From positions 496,001 to 560,000 of the forward strand of contig NZ_QFWT01000001.1 in assembly GCF_003144035.1 (NCBI RefSeq): a DNA stretch of 64,000 nucleotides, given 5' to 3'. Below are positions 18,419 to 28,535 of this stretch, in pieces; position 1 is the first letter of the stretch, and every line of letters begins with the position of its first letter. The position numbers and the translations under genes are program-made. This DNA comes from Vibrio albus. Its GTDB lineage: Bacteria > Pseudomonadota > Gammaproteobacteria > Enterobacterales > Vibrionaceae. The notes below the pieces were generated by a model. That model had not been told where the DNA came from, did no database searches, and saw only the letters and a program-made list of their open reading frames with translations.

Positions 18419-20344
18419 CTATCTCAACTGCAGAATCGTGTTAAAGGTATCATTCGCCGCCTGCATCACCCGGGAAGAGGCCATATAGGCTTGCTGGAAA
18501 CGCATCATATTCGCCGCCTCTTCATCCAGGTTAACCCCGGATATAGAAGCAATGCGTTCCTCGGCGGATTCTTTTTCCAGGCGTGCAACGTCTGTCAGCC
18601 GTTCAGAGGTCGATTTTTTCAACCCCATTTCAGTATTCAAATCATGATAAACATCGATCAGAGTAGAACTGCCGGCATTCAGTTTTTTATCCGTACCAAT
18701 ATCCTGCATCTTCAGAAGGTTACCGTTATCCCCTTCAGAGCGGACTAAATTTGCCGCAAAACGGTCATCGGCAACCGCGCCCGCAGTAAGAATAAAGGAG
18801 GTCGCTTCTGTCGCTGGCTCTCCGTTTTCTTTTAGCATCCCCTCGGGAGGATAAACCGTAACGGCCCCCTCCGGCGGATAAGCCTGAGGCTTAAGTATCA
18901 CGTTACCTTTCATATCCAGTACGGCAAACTGGTCACCCTTAGGCGAAACCAAAACCTGAAACTCTTTCAGATCACCGGCATTCACAACTTTAAAGCTGGC
19001 TTCACCACGTTCAAATGTGGCGGAACTTTCATAACTTTGTGCCGCTATCTGCTCAGGGTCGTTAATCATCAGCTGTAACTGTTCCGCCCCATTGCGAACC
19101 GGGCGAATTATCAGCTTTTCTCCGGCACGCGGTGGCTCTCTCACATCAATTGCCAGGCCATCAAATACCAGTTTGTCGTCGTAAGACCGGGGCTCCAGGA
19201 TCATTGTGTCGCCATTCGGCTTAATGAGTGTGTAGTCACTGCCATCGTAACGAAGAGAGTAATCTCCGCCTTGCAGCAAGCTGATGTCTTCTATTTCTAC
19301 CCGAAGATCCGCGTCAGAATGTTTATCCTGAATCACGCGGGATTTCTGCATCGCATCAGAGTTAACGTCAGTGAACATTAGCGCACCCACATCACCCCGC
19401 ATGTCCAGACCGTGAGCCTGAAGATTGTTAACTTCATAGGCCATAGAGGTGGAGACACGGCCAAGCTCATCCTGTACAAACGGTACAAGTTCATCACGCA
19501 TCTTAAATAGTGAAGACAGACGGCCATTGATACCTTTATCGGTGATGACTTTAACCCCTTTGCCTTCCACCAGAGCCAGCTGCCGCTGGTTGGCGTCCGG
19601 AGAGCCGTGCACCATAGTCAGCTTGCTGGCTTCTGTACCGGAGACCAGAGTGTGACCATTACCGATATGAACGTTGAACCCTTCGTTATTTTCCCGTTTT
19701 GTGACCGTCACTTTGGTGTATTCGGACAGTTCTTTAACCAGTTTTTCGTGCGTGTCCATCAGGTCATTATGGGGCCCGGGGGTACGCATCATCAGGCGGT
19801 GAATATCCCGGATCTCGACGGCAATTTGATTCATCCTCTCGACGGCAACATCTAATTTTTTGTTGGTATTTGCCGCTTGTTGCCGCACCACCTCATAGAA
19901 ATTGTTCATACTACGGGTGATAAGATCGGCCTTTTCCAGCACCACTTTACGTGCGCCAAGGTCATTCGGGTTCTGAGTCAGAGTCTTAACGGCATCAAAC
20001 CATTCGTTCAGGTTTTCCGGGATCTTTGTTGAGGCCTCCGAAGACAGGAGGCTGGTCAGTTCTTCCAGATTCAGTTCGGTATCACTGCGCTTATTAAATT
20101 CGGTTGTGGATGAATTTAGCTCGTTGACGGCAAACTGATCCCAGGAGCGGCGAACATTTTCCACATGCACGCCCATACCGTAGTTCTGGCCACCAAACTG
20201 TCTCGGCATATTGGTGCCCTGAATGACCGACTGGCGACTATAGCCTTCGGTATTGGCATTTGAAATGTTATGACCTGTGGTGTTGAGTTGTCTCTGAGCG
20301 GTCATAACGCTCTGAGTACCAACATTCAACAAATCCGATGCCAT
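18419..20344 (-). CDS. flgK: Hook-filament junction protein FlgK
   Basis: FlgK (HAP1) is the first hook-filament adaptor. The 641-residue product starts with the rod/hook N-terminal motif (LNVGTQSVMTAQRQLNTTGHNISNANTEGYSRQS, whose ANTEGYSRQ core is diagnostic). It ends with the partner helix (GVNLDEEAANMMRFQQAYMASSRVMQAANDTFNTIL). A strong sigma-54 promoter lies at 20404-20418. Start ATG at 20344. Confidence 0.95.
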   Translation of the reverse strand: MASDLLNVGTQSVMTAQRQLNTTGHNISNANTEGYSRQSVIQGTNMPRQFGGQNYGMGVHVENVRRSWDQFAVNELNSSTTEFNKRSDTELNLEELTSLLSSEASTKIPENLNEWFDAVKTLTQNPNDLGARKVVLEKADLITRSMNNFYEVVRQQAANTNKKLDVAVERMNQIAVEIRDIHRLMMRTPGPHNDLMDTHEKLVKELSEYTKVTVTKRENNEGFNVHIGNGHTLVSGTEASKLTMVHGSPDANQRQLALVEGKGVKVITDKGINGRLSSLFKMRDELVPFVQDELGRVSTSMAYEVNNLQAHGLDMRGDVGALMFTDVNSDAMQKSRVIQDKHSDADLRVEIEDISLLQGGDYSLRYDGSDYTLIKPNGDTMILEPRSYDDKLVFDGLAIDVREPPRAGEKLIIRPVRNGAEQLQLMINDPEQIAAQSYESSATFERGEASFKVVNAGDLKEFQVLVSPKGDQFAVLDMKGNVILKPQAYPPEGAVTVYPPEGMLKENGEPATEATSFILTAGAVADDRFAANLVRSEGDNGNLLKMQDIGTDKKLNAGSSTLIDVYHDLNTEMGLKKSTSERLTDVARLEKESAEERIASISGVNLDEEAANMMRFQQAYMASSRVMQAANDTFNTILQLR

Positions 20345-20403
20345 AAAGCCCCCAACACAACGAGATTAAATACGTTAAGATAGTTTATCTATGTAATTAA
20401 TTT

Positions 20404-20418
20404 GCAATATGTGTGCCA
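20404..20418 (-). promoter_or_regulatory. Sigma-54 promoter of flgKL
   Basis: The minus strand reads TGGCAC-ACATA-TTGC, a perfect match to the consensus, 60 bases upstream of flgK. Confidence 0.85.
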
Positions 20419-20432
20419 AGGGCAAAACAAGA

Positions 20433-20520
20433 GGCTAGAGACGAGAAACTAGAGGCTATAAAACCCAATAATTCATTGGTTATAAAGAGAATACAGAGCG
20501 CTTCGCTTTAAGATTACAGA
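20433..20520 (+). repeat. Dispersed repeat, modules T and B (copy 1)
   Basis: Module T-like sequence (CTAGAGACGAGAAACTAGAG then GCTATAAAACC) is followed about 25 bases later by module B (ATACAGAGCGCTTCGCTTT then AAGATTACAGA). The same B module follows the TAGAGAC tandem array at 28609-28649. Confidence 0.75.
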
Positions 20521-20669
20521 ACAGCATTGGTTCCCCCGTTACCAAAAGGCATGAAGGAAAAGGATTAAGGGGTTAAACTGAGTGTCATAGTACTGCTGAC
20601 TGTTATCGGACCAAGCAACAACACGGGTTAACGCCTTAGCCCTAGAAGCGTAGCGACCTTTAACGAGTC

Positions 20670-20736
20670 TGGTTTTATAGTCTCTAGCAGCGCAGCGATC
20701 TAGTCTCTGTAATCTCAAAGCGAAGCGCTCTGAAAT
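20670..20736 (-). repeat. Dispersed repeat, modules B and T inverted (copy 2)
   Basis: Reading the minus strand, TTCAGAGCGCTTCGCTTTGA then GATTACAGA (module B) runs straight into GACTAGATCGCTGCGCTGC, then TAGAGACTATAAAACC (module T variant). This copy faces copy 1 across 150 bases, so the gap can form long imperfect hairpins. Confidence 0.75.
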
Positions 20737-20744
20737 CTAAACTC

Positions 20745-21683
20745 TTACATCCGGTCAATTCTTGCCTTCACGTTTAACACCTTATCGGCATAATTCGGAT
20801 CAGTGGCATAACCGGCTTTGTGAATGCCGCGGATAAAAGACTCAGAATTACCGTTTTGAGCGAGCGCCGTCTCATACCTCGGGTTCTGATTAAGGAAACG
20901 GACGAAGTCGTTAAAACTTTCCTGATACGTCGGGTAAGAACGGAATGCGGCACGTTCCTGAACCGGAACATTGTCATGAAATTCCAGAGTCTGCGTGGCG
21001 ACTTTGTCACCCTTCCAGCTACGATCTGCTTTAATGTTAAACAGGTTATTGCTGCTACCCTGAGAGTTTTTGACCACCTTCTGACCCCAGCCTGTTTCCA
21101 GAGCCGCCTGAGCCAGTAACAGAGAAGGATCAACACCCAGCGATTTTGCTGCTTTTTCCGCGTAAGGTTTCATTGACTGAACAAAATGTTCTGGAGATTC
21201 AAAGACACTCGGTTGTGGCTGGGAAGCTTTCTCAGTTTGAGCACTGCGCATTATCTGCAAAGTGTCATCAGCCGCTTTTTCCGCTCGTTGACGAGAAACC
21301 GGCATACGCTTAATACTGCTCAGAGCCGCTTCACGCATGGCAACTTCTGAATCGTCACTTTCCATACCGGCACCCAACTGAGCAACAATCATATCCGCCA
21401 GCCCAAGAGAGCCAGAGGCACTCAGTTCGCTGGCCATCTGCTCATCCCGCATCTGGCGATAAAAATCCTGATTCGGACTCTTCATCAGATCAGACTCAAA
21501 CGTCGCATTGGCGTCGCGCATCGACTTAAACAACATGTTGGTGAAAATAGATTCAAACTGTTTAGCCGCCGCTTTCAGTGCTGCTTTCTCATCACCCTTA
21601 TCACCATTAATGGCGTTCCGACGCAGTTTATCCAGGCTGGCAATATCATGAATAAAGCCGATATCATTTGCATTCTTTACCAC
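20745..21683 (-). CDS. flgJ: Flagellar rod assembly protein and muramidase FlgJ
   Basis: FlgJ caps the growing rod and cuts peptidoglycan so the rod can cross the cell wall. The 312-residue product has the N-terminal rod-binding domain (KAAAKQFESIFTNMLFKSMR) and a C-terminal glucosaminidase domain (QAALETGWGQKVVKNSQGSSNNLFNIKADRSW), in which the Glu of ALETGWG is the expected catalytic acid. The start is a GTG at 21683, eleven bases after flgI. Confidence 0.93.
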   Translation of the reverse strand: MVKNANDIGFIHDIASLDKLRRNAINGDKGDEKAALKAAAKQFESIFTNMLFKSMRDANATFESDLMKSPNQDFYRQMRDEQMASELSASGSLGLADMIVAQLGAGMESDDSEVAMREAALSSIKRMPVSRQRAEKAADDTLQIMRSAQTEKASQPQPSVFESPEHFVQSMKPYAEKAAKSLGVDPSLLLAQAALETGWGQKVVKNSQGSSNNLFNIKADRSWKGDKVATQTLEFHDNVPVQERAAFRSYPTYQESFNDFVRFLNQNPRYETALAQNGNSESFIRGIHKAGYATDPNYADKVLNVKARIDRM

Positions 21684-21694
21684 AACACGCCCCC

Positions 21695-22786
21695 TTAAAT
21701 AATGATCAACTGGCCTTCAATCGCTCCCGCCTGTTTCAGAGCCTGAAGGATAGCCATAAGATCGGATGGCGCTGCGCCCACTTCGTTTACCGCACGAACC
21801 AGATCATCGAGTGTCAGCCCCGGCTCGAACTTAAACATCTTGCCTGATCCTTCCGTCACCTGAATATTTGAATCGGGTACAACGGTAGTCTGTCCCTGTG
21901 ACAGCGCATTTGGCTGGCTGACGCTCAGGTTTTCTTTAATGGCTACGGTCATGCCGCCGTGTGTGACCGCGGCAGGTTTCAGCCGTACATGCTGACCAAC
22001 CACAATAGTACCGGTACGGGAATTAACAATAATTTTTGCCGCACTTTCTGCCGGATTAAATTCCAGATTTTCAACTGCCGAAAGGAAAGCCACCCGCTGA
22101 CTGATATCGCGTGGAGCACGAATTTTTACCGAAGTCGCATCAACAGGAGAAGCCATTTGAGGGCCAAGAAAATTATTAACGGCGTCAGCCATACGCTGAG
22201 CGGTCGTAAAATCAGATTCAAGCAGGTTAAAAGTAATATAGTCACCACGGCCAAATGGGTTCGGGATTTCTCGTTCCACCATACCGCCACCGGAAATCAT
22301 ACCGACAACCGGGTTGTTCCCGACCAGCTTAGACCCGTCAGCCCCCGAAGCACTGAATCCGCTCACAACCAGATTGCCCTGAGCTACAGCATACACTTCG
22401 CCATCCAGACCTTTCAGAAACGTCTGCAGCAGGGTGCCGCCACGTAAGCTCTTGGCTGAACCGATAGAAGAAACCGTCACATCAATCTGCTGGCCTTGTT
22501 TGGTAAACGCGGGCATCTCTGCCGTCACAATCACAGCGGCAACATTTTTCGCATTTGGCTTGGTACCGGGTGGCAACTGAATACCAAAGTTCTGCAACAT
22601 GGCCTTAAAACTTTGATCGGTAAAAGGCGAAGATTCTCCGGTTCCCGGCAAGCCGGTTACCAGTCCGTAGCCAACCAACTGGTTACTTCTCACTCCAGCA
22701 ACCTTTGCTACATCTTTGATTCTTGCTGCATAAGCCGATGTCGCCATCATCAATAAGCTAAGAATAAGTACCGTTAACTTCTTCAT
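21695..22786 (-). CDS. flgI: Flagellar P-ring protein FlgI
   Basis: FlgI forms the P ring in the peptidoglycan layer as a bushing for the rod. It has 363 residues from the ATG at 22786 ([20 protein letters not shown], a clear signal peptide cut after AYA). A TTG nine codons upstream is less likely because it would put a charged leader before the signal peptide. The body has [28 protein letters not shown] and ends [15 protein letters not shown], both diagnostic. It lies between flgH and flgJ in the flgFGHIJ operon. Confidence 0.95.
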   Translation of the reverse strand: MKKLTVLILSLLMMATSAYAARIKDVAKVAGVRSNQLVGYGLVTGLPGTGESSPFTDQSFKAMLQNFGIQLPPGTKPNAKNVAAVIVTAEMPAFTKQGQQIDVTVSSIGSAKSLRGGTLLQTFLKGLDGEVYAVAQGNLVVSGFSASGADGSKLVGNNPVVGMISGGGMVEREIPNPFGRGDYITFNLLESDFTTAQRMADAVNNFLGPQMASPVDATSVKIRAPRDISQRVAFLSAVENLEFNPAESAAKIIVNSRTGTIVVGQHVRLKPAAVTHGGMTVAIKENLSVSQPNALSQGQTTVVPDSNIQVTEGSGKMFKFEPGLTLDDLVRAVNEVGAAPSDLMAILQALKQAGAIEGQLIII

Positions 22787-22833
22787 TACCGCAAACCTTT
22801 CGCCTGTTGCCAAAAATATGACTGTTCGTTCAG

Positions 22834-23610
22834 TTACAGCGATACATTAAAGAATCGTGCCAGGAATCCGGGTTCCTGCATATCTTGTTGATCTCCGGTA
22901 CCAGAATATTGAATACGGGCGTTAGAAATGCGGGTAGAAGCGATAGTATTGTCATAGTCAATGTCATCCGGACGAATCGTGCCGCTCAGGCGTATATATT
23001 CATCCCCGGTATTCAGCGTCAGCCACTTTTCACCCCGGATAACCAGATTACCGTTGGCCAGAACATCAATAACCTCGACAGAAATAGATCCGCTGATGCT
23101 GTTGCTCTGGTTCGCAGAGGCGTTGCCGGTAAAGTTGTTATTATTAGAAAGTGCATACGAGAAATTATAATCGCCGACTTTCAGCTCATTACCACCAACA
23201 GAAAGCGGATCCATCGACGCATCATTGCTTTTCGTCAACCCGGCGTCGGCACTTTTCGCCGCTTTCGTTTTCTCTTCCAGGTTCACAGTGACGATATCAC
23301 CGATTCCGTGAGGTTTTGAATCATCGTACAAACTGCTTGCATGGGCGGAACTGAATAGCGAGCCCGTTGCCGCTGCATAATGAGACGCTTTCTCTGTTGG
23401 ATGAACCGGAGCCCAGGCAGGGTCGCCGGCAACCGGATCGGTTCGGCCGCGAAGCGTATCGACTATCCCGGTGGATGGTTCTTCTGACTTATCCCCTTCT
23501 ATCGCGTCCACAACCGTTGTCGCCTGCTGATTGGCCTCACTGGTTTGTTGCGGAATCATAGAACAACCCGATAGCATCAGAATAAACACATATCCAAGTA
23601 ATCGTTTCAT
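22834..23610 (-). CDS. flgH: Flagellar L-ring lipoprotein FlgH
   Basis: FlgH forms the L ring in the outer membrane. The 258-residue product begins with a lipoprotein signal ([16 protein letters not shown]; lipobox LSGC). It contains the family block [19 protein letters not shown] and the C-terminal beta segment [30 protein letters not shown] (key IRPDDI-NTI). It lies downstream of flgG in the same operon. Confidence 0.94.
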   Translation of the reverse strand: MKRLLGYVFILMLSGCSMIPQQTSEANQQATTVVDAIEGDKSEEPSTGIVDTLRGRTDPVAGDPAWAPVHPTEKASHYAAATGSLFSSAHASSLYDDSKPHGIGDIVTVNLEEKTKAAKSADAGLTKSNDASMDPLSVGGNELKVGDYNFSYALSNNNNFTGNASANQSNSISGSISVEVIDVLANGNLVIRGEKWLTLNTGDEYIRLSGTIRPDDIDYDNTIASTRISNARIQYSGTGDQQDMQEPGFLARFFNVSL

Positions 23611-23651
23611 AGCGGCACTCTCTCTATTACCAATATAAGCAACAAACCAGA

Positions 23652-24440
23652 TTACAGTTGCTGGTTCACAAAGCTCTGCATTTTATCCACCGCAGAAATC
23701 ACTTTAGAGTTCATTTCATAGACACGTTGAGCTTCAATCATATTCACCAGCTCTTCTGTCACGTTAACGTTAGAAGTTTCCAGCATTGACTGGCGAATAT
23801 CCCCCAGACCTTCCAGGCCAGGAACGCCTTCCTGAGGTTCACCACTGGCACCGGTCGGCAGGTATAAGTTCTGCCCTACAGGCTCCAGACCACCCGGGTT
23901 AATAAAGTCAACTGTCGTGATCTGACCAACCACCTGGTTATCCTGCTGACCACGAACACGAACGGATACTTCACCGTCATTACCCACGGTAATGGAAATC
24001 GCATCATCCGGAATCACAATCTCAGGCTGAAGCGGATAGCCGGCACCGGAAGTCACAATGGCACCTTCGTCGTTCAGGGTAAACTGACCGTTACGGGAAT
24101 AACCGATATTGCCGTCCGGCATCAGGACCTGGAAAAAACCATCCCCTTCAATCATCATATCCAGACTGTTATTGGTTGTCTGGGCATTACCATTAGTATG
24201 AATCTTCTGCGTGGCAACCACCTTTGAACCCGCACCCAGCATCAGGCCACTTGGCAGCTTGGTATTCTGAGAAGACTGACCACCCGGTTGATTAATATTC
24301 TGATAAAAAAGATCCTCAAATACTGCTCTGCCTTTCTTGTAGCCAATGGTGGAGGCGTTAGCCAGGTTATTCGAAATCGTTGCGATGTTTGTCTGCTGCG
24401 CGTCCAGACCAGTTTTACTTACCCATAATGCAGGATTCAT
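23652..24440 (-). CDS. flgG: Flagellar distal rod protein FlgG
   Basis: FlgG builds the distal rod, the drive shaft through the P and L rings. The 262-residue length is typical. The N-terminus ([34 protein letters not shown]) and C-terminus ([34 protein letters not shown]) form the D0 coiled coil. It is 21 bases downstream of flgF. Confidence 0.95.
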   Translation of the reverse strand: MNPALWVSKTGLDAQQTNIATISNNLANASTIGYKKGRAVFEDLFYQNINQPGGQSSQNTKLPSGLMLGAGSKVVATQKIHTNGNAQTTNNSLDMMIEGDGFFQVLMPDGNIGYSRNGQFTLNDEGAIVTSGAGYPLQPEIVIPDDAISITVGNDGEVSVRVRGQQDNQVVGQITTVDFINPGGLEPVGQNLYLPTGASGEPQEGVPGLEGLGDIRQSMLETSNVNVTEELVNMIEAQRVYEMNSKVISAVDKMQSFVNQQL

Positions 24441-24461
24441 AACTTACCCCTTATCTACCTG

Positions 24462-25211
24462 TTAGCCCATACGCAGCAGAGAATCGGATGCTTTGTCCAT
24501 ATCTTCTGCATTGCTCATCAGTTTGACTTGCATTTCAAACTGACGCTGTAAATCAATTAAATTCGTCATTTCACCAACGGCGTTGACATTACTGCCTTCA
24601 ATCGCACCTGTCATCAGCTTCACTCCCGCATCGGCAATATACTGCCCTGCAGGATCCTTAGAGCGAAACAAGCCATTGGCATCTTTGAACAAAGTACTAT
24701 TATCAAGACGCACCAGCTTAATTCTGTCGACTTCTTCCATCGCATTCGCCGGGGCCCCCTGAGGCAGAACAGAAATCGTTCCGTCACGACCAATTTCAAC
24801 CTTGGCCAATGGAATCGGCAATGTAATCGGTGCACCATTATCTCCAATGACCAGATGACCGTTTCCATTAGACAGTAAACCTGTTTCATCAATATGCAGA
24901 TTGCCGTTACGGGTTAAGCCTTCTTTCCCGGTTTTATCCAGTACAGAAATCCAGCCATCACCCTCAATAGTCACATCCAGATCACGACCAGTGGTAATCA
25001 CACCGCCCTGAGCAAAATTATTTCCCGGACGCTCTGTCATGCTAAATACACGGGAAGGCAGGCCTTCACCATAGGCCTGCATTGAACGGGCCTGAGCTAA
25101 ATCCGCGCGAAAACCCGTGGTACTCACGTTCGCAAGGTTATTTGCTCTGAGCTGCATCTCCTGCATATTTTGCTTAGCACCACTCATGGCAAGAAACAGG
25201 GCACGATCCAT
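24462..25211 (-). CDS. flgF: Flagellar proximal rod protein FlgF
   Basis: FlgF is a proximal rod subunit. The 249-residue product has the rod N-terminal motif MDRALFLAMSGAKQNMQEMQLRANNLANVSTTGFR and the C-terminal EGSNVNAVGEMTNLIDLQRQFEMQVKLM. It opens the flgFGHIJ operon and has its own sigma-54 promoter at 25249-25263, so this operon is separate from flgBCDE. Confidence 0.94.
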   Translation of the reverse strand: MDRALFLAMSGAKQNMQEMQLRANNLANVSTTGFRADLAQARSMQAYGEGLPSRVFSMTERPGNNFAQGGVITTGRDLDVTIEGDGWISVLDKTGKEGLTRNGNLHIDETGLLSNGNGHLVIGDNGAPITLPIPLAKVEIGRDGTISVLPQGAPANAMEEVDRIKLVRLDNSTLFKDANGLFRSKDPAGQYIADAGVKLMTGAIEGSNVNAVGEMTNLIDLQRQFEMQVKLMSNAEDMDKASDSLLRMG

Positions 25212-25248
25212 AATATTGCTCCGAAAATTACTGTCTGATCTTCATAAA

Positions 25249-25263
25249 GCAATAGGTGTGCCA
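25249..25263 (-). promoter_or_regulatory. Sigma-54 promoter of flgFGHIJ
   Basis: The minus strand reads TGGCAC-ACCTA-TTGC, a perfect consensus match about 38 bases upstream of flgF. Hairpins TTGCCG/CGGCAA (about 25347-25365) and GCAGAGC/GCTCTGC (about 25413-25432) lie between it and the flgE stop and may end the flgBCDE transcript, although neither has a U-tract. Confidence 0.85.
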
Positions 25264-25474
25264 ATAAATTTTTTAGTTATTAAACAAGTAGATATAAAAG
25301 AAGAGAACGAAAAATCGTCTTAAAAGGCAAGTTCGGATACCGTTTTTTGCCGCTCTTTACGGCAATACTGCCACCGGCAAGGCTCTAAGTATCCGCCAGT
25401 TGAGATAAGAGATCAGCAGAGCGAAGATGCTCTGCCAATACTCAATACCTCAGCCAGGTAAATTGGCATCAAGA

Positions 25475-26779
25475 TTAACGGATTTGCAGGATAGTCTGTT
25501 GTGTCTGGTTATGCACTTCAAGAGAACGGGAGTTCGCCTGGAAGTTGCGCTGTGCAGAAATCAGATCCACCAGCTCCTGAGTCATATCAATGTTTGACTG
25601 TTCCAGCGCACCGTTACTCACTGTACCGAAAGAACCTTTATTTGATTCACCCCAGATCTTATCACCGGACATCTGAGTGGAATCCCACTGCGTGCCACCT
25701 TTCTTATCCAGCCCGGCTTCATTGGCTACCCGAGCCAGAGCAACACGGCCCAGCGTCACACTCTCACCATTTGAGTAGGTACCCAATACACTACCGTTTT
25801 CATCGAAATCCAGCTTAGTCAGGAAACCGGTGGTCGCACCATCTTCATCAAACTTAGTCAGCTCAAACGGAGCAGCAAACTGGGTGGCCGCATCCAGGCC
25901 AAAGTTCAGAATCTGAGTGGGATCACCACCATTCAGGTTAACCGGTGGCGTACCAGCGCCCAGCGGATCGGAGACAATCGGCTGACCGTTGTTCAGACTT
26001 GCCAGGGTACCATCGTTGTTAAACTTCATGGTATGACCAACATGCCCCGTTGCATTCGTCGCATCACCACCAGTAATGTTAAGTGGCTTCTCACCTTCCC
26101 GGTCAGTAACCGTGTAATAAGTCTGCCAGGTGTTTGGCTGAGTCATATCTTTCAGATAATAAGTGGTTAACTTATAAGACTGACCCATAGAATCATAAAT
26201 GGTTGACGATGTTGAACGGTTATATGTTTCTTTATCAGTAAAATCAAACAATGCCGGGTCATGCAACTTGCCGTTTGCCGGCAGGTTAACCCCTACTTCA
26301 ATATTAGAAGTCTGCTTTGGTTTACCAAACTCTGCCGGAACATTCAGCGGTGAAGGCTCGTAAGAAAGTACATCTCCGGTATCCGGATTCACCTGATAAC
26401 CAAGCAAGTACTCTTCATTTGAAGTCACCATATAGTTATCTTTGTTCAGGTGAAAAGCACCGTTACGAGTCAATTCACTTTGAGCAGGGTTCATACGATC
26501 TTTGGATACCGCGAAAAAGCCAGTACCGCTAACACGCAAATCCATTGGATTATTTGTATAAACACTGGAACCTTCGTGAAATTGCTGAGCAACTTTTGCA
26601 GCCTGAACACCACCACCGGGAGTGGTTTTCGCGTTGGTAAAAATAGATTTAGAATAAACATCACCAAACTCAGCTCGCGACTCTTTAAAGCCGTATGTGT
26701 TGGCGTTAGCGATGTTATTACTGGTCGTATTCAGGTCTAACTGAGCTGCAGCCAAACCACTTAAAGCAACATATGACAT
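25475..26779 (-). CDS. flgE: Flagellar hook protein FlgE
   Basis: FlgE polymerises into the hook, the flexible joint. The 434-residue product has the hook N-terminus (SYVALSGLAAAQLDLNTTSNNIANANTYGFKESRAEF) and C-terminus (QSNIDMTQELVDLISAQRNFQANSRSLEVHNQTQQTIL). The central region is variable. It ends the flgBCDE operon; the next gene, flgF, has its own promoter. Confidence 0.95.
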   Translation of the reverse strand: MSYVALSGLAAAQLDLNTTSNNIANANTYGFKESRAEFGDVYSKSIFTNAKTTPGGGVQAAKVAQQFHEGSSVYTNNPMDLRVSGTGFFAVSKDRMNPAQSELTRNGAFHLNKDNYMVTSNEEYLLGYQVNPDTGDVLSYEPSPLNVPAEFGKPKQTSNIEVGVNLPANGKLHDPALFDFTDKETYNRSTSSTIYDSMGQSYKLTTYYLKDMTQPNTWQTYYTVTDREGEKPLNITGGDATNATGHVGHTMKFNNDGTLASLNNGQPIVSDPLGAGTPPVNLNGGDPTQILNFGLDAATQFAAPFELTKFDEDGATTGFLTKLDFDENGSVLGTYSNGESVTLGRVALARVANEAGLDKKGGTQWDSTQMSGDKIWGESNKGSFGTVSNGALEQSNIDMTQELVDLISAQRNFQANSRSLEVHNQTQQTILQIR

Positions 26780-26806
26780 TTCAAATCTCCTATCTAGCCA
26801 GCGTTA

Positions 26807-27514
26807 TTACGCTTTGCCAACTTCGAGTACTTCAGCAAGTCGAACTGGCGAATCAAAACCAGCCAGATTGAGCAGTACATTTCCGTCACCTTTACCCAGA
26901 AGTACACTGTTCACGTTTGCATAGGTCGACACATCAAACTCTGTGTTTTTCCCATCAAGCAAACCTGAAGCTTTCACGTTGTACTTACCGGCCGGCAATG
27001 GATTACCGTTTTCATCTTTTCCGTCCCATTCGATCCGGTTCTCACCGGACGGGGTTGCGCCCATATCAATGGTACGAACTAACTGACCAAGCTGATCTTC
27101 TACACGAACAAACAGGTTATCTACCGCCTGAGGAAGCTTCACCATTGCCGCCATACCAGCATTATCTTGTTTAACACCTGCCGCACCAGGAACCAGAACA
27201 TCACGCCCTACCAGTGATGATGCCTGCAGTGCCTGATTAGAGGTCATTGATGAATTTAAGCTTTCAAACTGACCATTCATCTTGTTAATACCATCGACGG
27301 TCGCAAATGAGGCCATTTGCGCAATCATTTGATCATTGCTGACCGGCTTAAAAGGGTCTTGTTGAGCAAGTTGCTTCGTGAGCAGAGATAAGAAATCTTC
27401 TTGTTTAAGATCCTGCTTACCTGTTGTCTCATTTGGCTTATTCTGCTCTTGTAGACTTTTAAGCTGATCAACATAGGACAAACCGCTTTGACCAACATTG
27501 TTGTTGATTGCCAT
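26807..27514 (-). CDS. flgD: Hook assembly scaffold FlgD
   Basis: FlgD is the hook cap that guides FlgE assembly and is later discarded. The 235-residue product has the conserved N-terminal block TGKQDLKQEDFLSLLTKQLAQQDPFKPVSNDQMIAQMASF (key FLSLL-QDP-P). The C-terminal half contains an FlgD Ig-like segment (NRIEWDGKDENGNPLPAGKYNV). It sits between flgC and flgE. Confidence 0.94.
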   Translation of the reverse strand: MAINNNVGQSGLSYVDQLKSLQEQNKPNETTGKQDLKQEDFLSLLTKQLAQQDPFKPVSNDQMIAQMASFATVDGINKMNGQFESLNSSMTSNQALQASSLVGRDVLVPGAAGVKQDNAGMAAMVKLPQAVDNLFVRVEDQLGQLVRTIDMGATPSGENRIEWDGKDENGNPLPAGKYNVKASGLLDGKNTEFDVSTYANVNSVLLGKGDGNVLLNLAGFDSPVRLAEVLEVGKA

Positions 27515-27526
27515 TACGCTATCTCC

Positions 27527-27943
27527 TTATTGACCCATCTGCAGTGTACGCAGCAACATCTGTTTACTTGCGTCAGCCAACTGCACATTAGTCTGATATG
27601 CCCTTGAGGCAGAAATCATATTCGCCATTTCTTCCATTACGTTAACGTTGGGCTTGTAGATATAGCCTTCGTCGTTCGCCAATGGGTGATCCGGGTTGTA
27701 CTCAGCCTGTAGAGGTTTATCGCTTTCAACAATACCCAATACCTTTACTGGTACATTATGGTCTCGGTTGTATTTTGCTTTACTTAACTCGGCACCAAAC
27801 ACCGCATGACGCGCTTTGTAGGTTTCTTTAGCTGACCCACTCACACTGTCGGCGTTCGCCAGGTTACTTGAGGTTGTATTTAGACGAACAGATTCAGCAC
27901 TCATCGCAGAACCAGTCACGTTGAAGACGTTAAATAAGCTCAT
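27527..27943 (-). CDS. flgC: Flagellar proximal rod protein FlgC
   Basis: FlgC is a proximal rod subunit. The 138-residue product matches the family length. The N-terminus has MSAESVRLNTTSSNLANADS and the C-terminus MEEMANMISASRAYQTNVQLADASKQMLLRTL. It starts four bases after the flgB stop. Confidence 0.94.
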   Translation of the reverse strand: MSLFNVFNVTGSAMSAESVRLNTTSSNLANADSVSGSAKETYKARHAVFGAELSKAKYNRDHNVPVKVLGIVESDKPLQAEYNPDHPLANDEGYIYKPNVNVMEEMANMISASRAYQTNVQLADASKQMLLRTLQMGQ

Positions 27944-27947
27944 CTAA

Positions 27948-28343
27948 TTATTCCCCTTTAATGGCCTTAGTTAAGTTTTTAAATTTACTTCCTAAGAAAT
28001 CCAGAGATGCCTGATGGCGAATCTGGTTCTGCATAAACAAGTTACGCTCCAGATCCACATCCACCGTGTTGCCGTCACCGGTATCCGGCTGAGTCGGCAA
28101 ACGGTACATCGTTTCCCCAGTCACTGTGGTAGTGGCAGCAATATGCCGATCATTAGTCCGGTTAAGACCAAAGCTTGCCCCCGACGTTGCCGCCTGAAGT
28201 GCTTTATCAAAGTCCATTCCTTTCGCTTTATAGCCTGGAGTATTCGCTTGTGCGATATTGCTTGAGATAACCTCAGCATTACGCTCACGAACGCCCACCG
28301 TGTATTGGTGGATTCCCAGTGCGTTGTTAAAAGAAATGGCCAT
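27948..28343 (-). CDS. flgB: Flagellar proximal rod protein FlgB
   Basis: FlgB is the most membrane-proximal rod subunit. The 131-residue product has the rod N-terminal motif (RNAEVISSNIAQANTPGYKAKGMDF) and the C-terminal NQIRHQASLDFLGSKFKNLTKAIKGE. It is the first gene of flgBCDE and is preceded by a perfect sigma-54 promoter at 28388-28402. Confidence 0.94.
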   Translation of the reverse strand: MAISFNNALGIHQYTVGVRERNAEVISSNIAQANTPGYKAKGMDFDKALQAATSGASFGLNRTNDRHIAATTTVTGETMYRLPTQPDTGDGNTVDVDLERNLFMQNQIRHQASLDFLGSKFKNLTKAIKGE

Positions 28344-28387
28344 ATTTTGCCTCTACGCTTAAAAATGACTTACTACTGAAATAAAAA

Positions 28388-28402
28388 GCAATCATCGTGC
28401 CA
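28388..28402 (-). promoter_or_regulatory. Sigma-54 promoter of flgBCDE
   Basis: The minus strand reads TGGCAC-GATGA-TTGC, a perfect consensus match 45 bases upstream of flgB. Confidence 0.85.
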
Positions 28403-28535
28403 GAATTGAAAACCACGTAATCTCTTTTTATTTCTCCTGATGTCAGCAATTATCAGACCAATAAACCATCTGAGTTACTGACAGGAAAGATTGAAATGTC
28501 ATCGTTAGTGTAAATGAGAGAGAAAGGATTTGCAC

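Larger units (their letters stand above)
20345..20744. other. 400-base repeat-rich gap between flgK and flgJ
   Basis: No gene is seen. The gap holds the flgK promoter, then a cluster of dispersed repeat modules in both orientations (20433-20464, 20488-20520, 20670-20708 and 20706-20736) that recur near 28540-28650. The centre (20521-20640) has no recognisable content. Confidence 0.7.
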
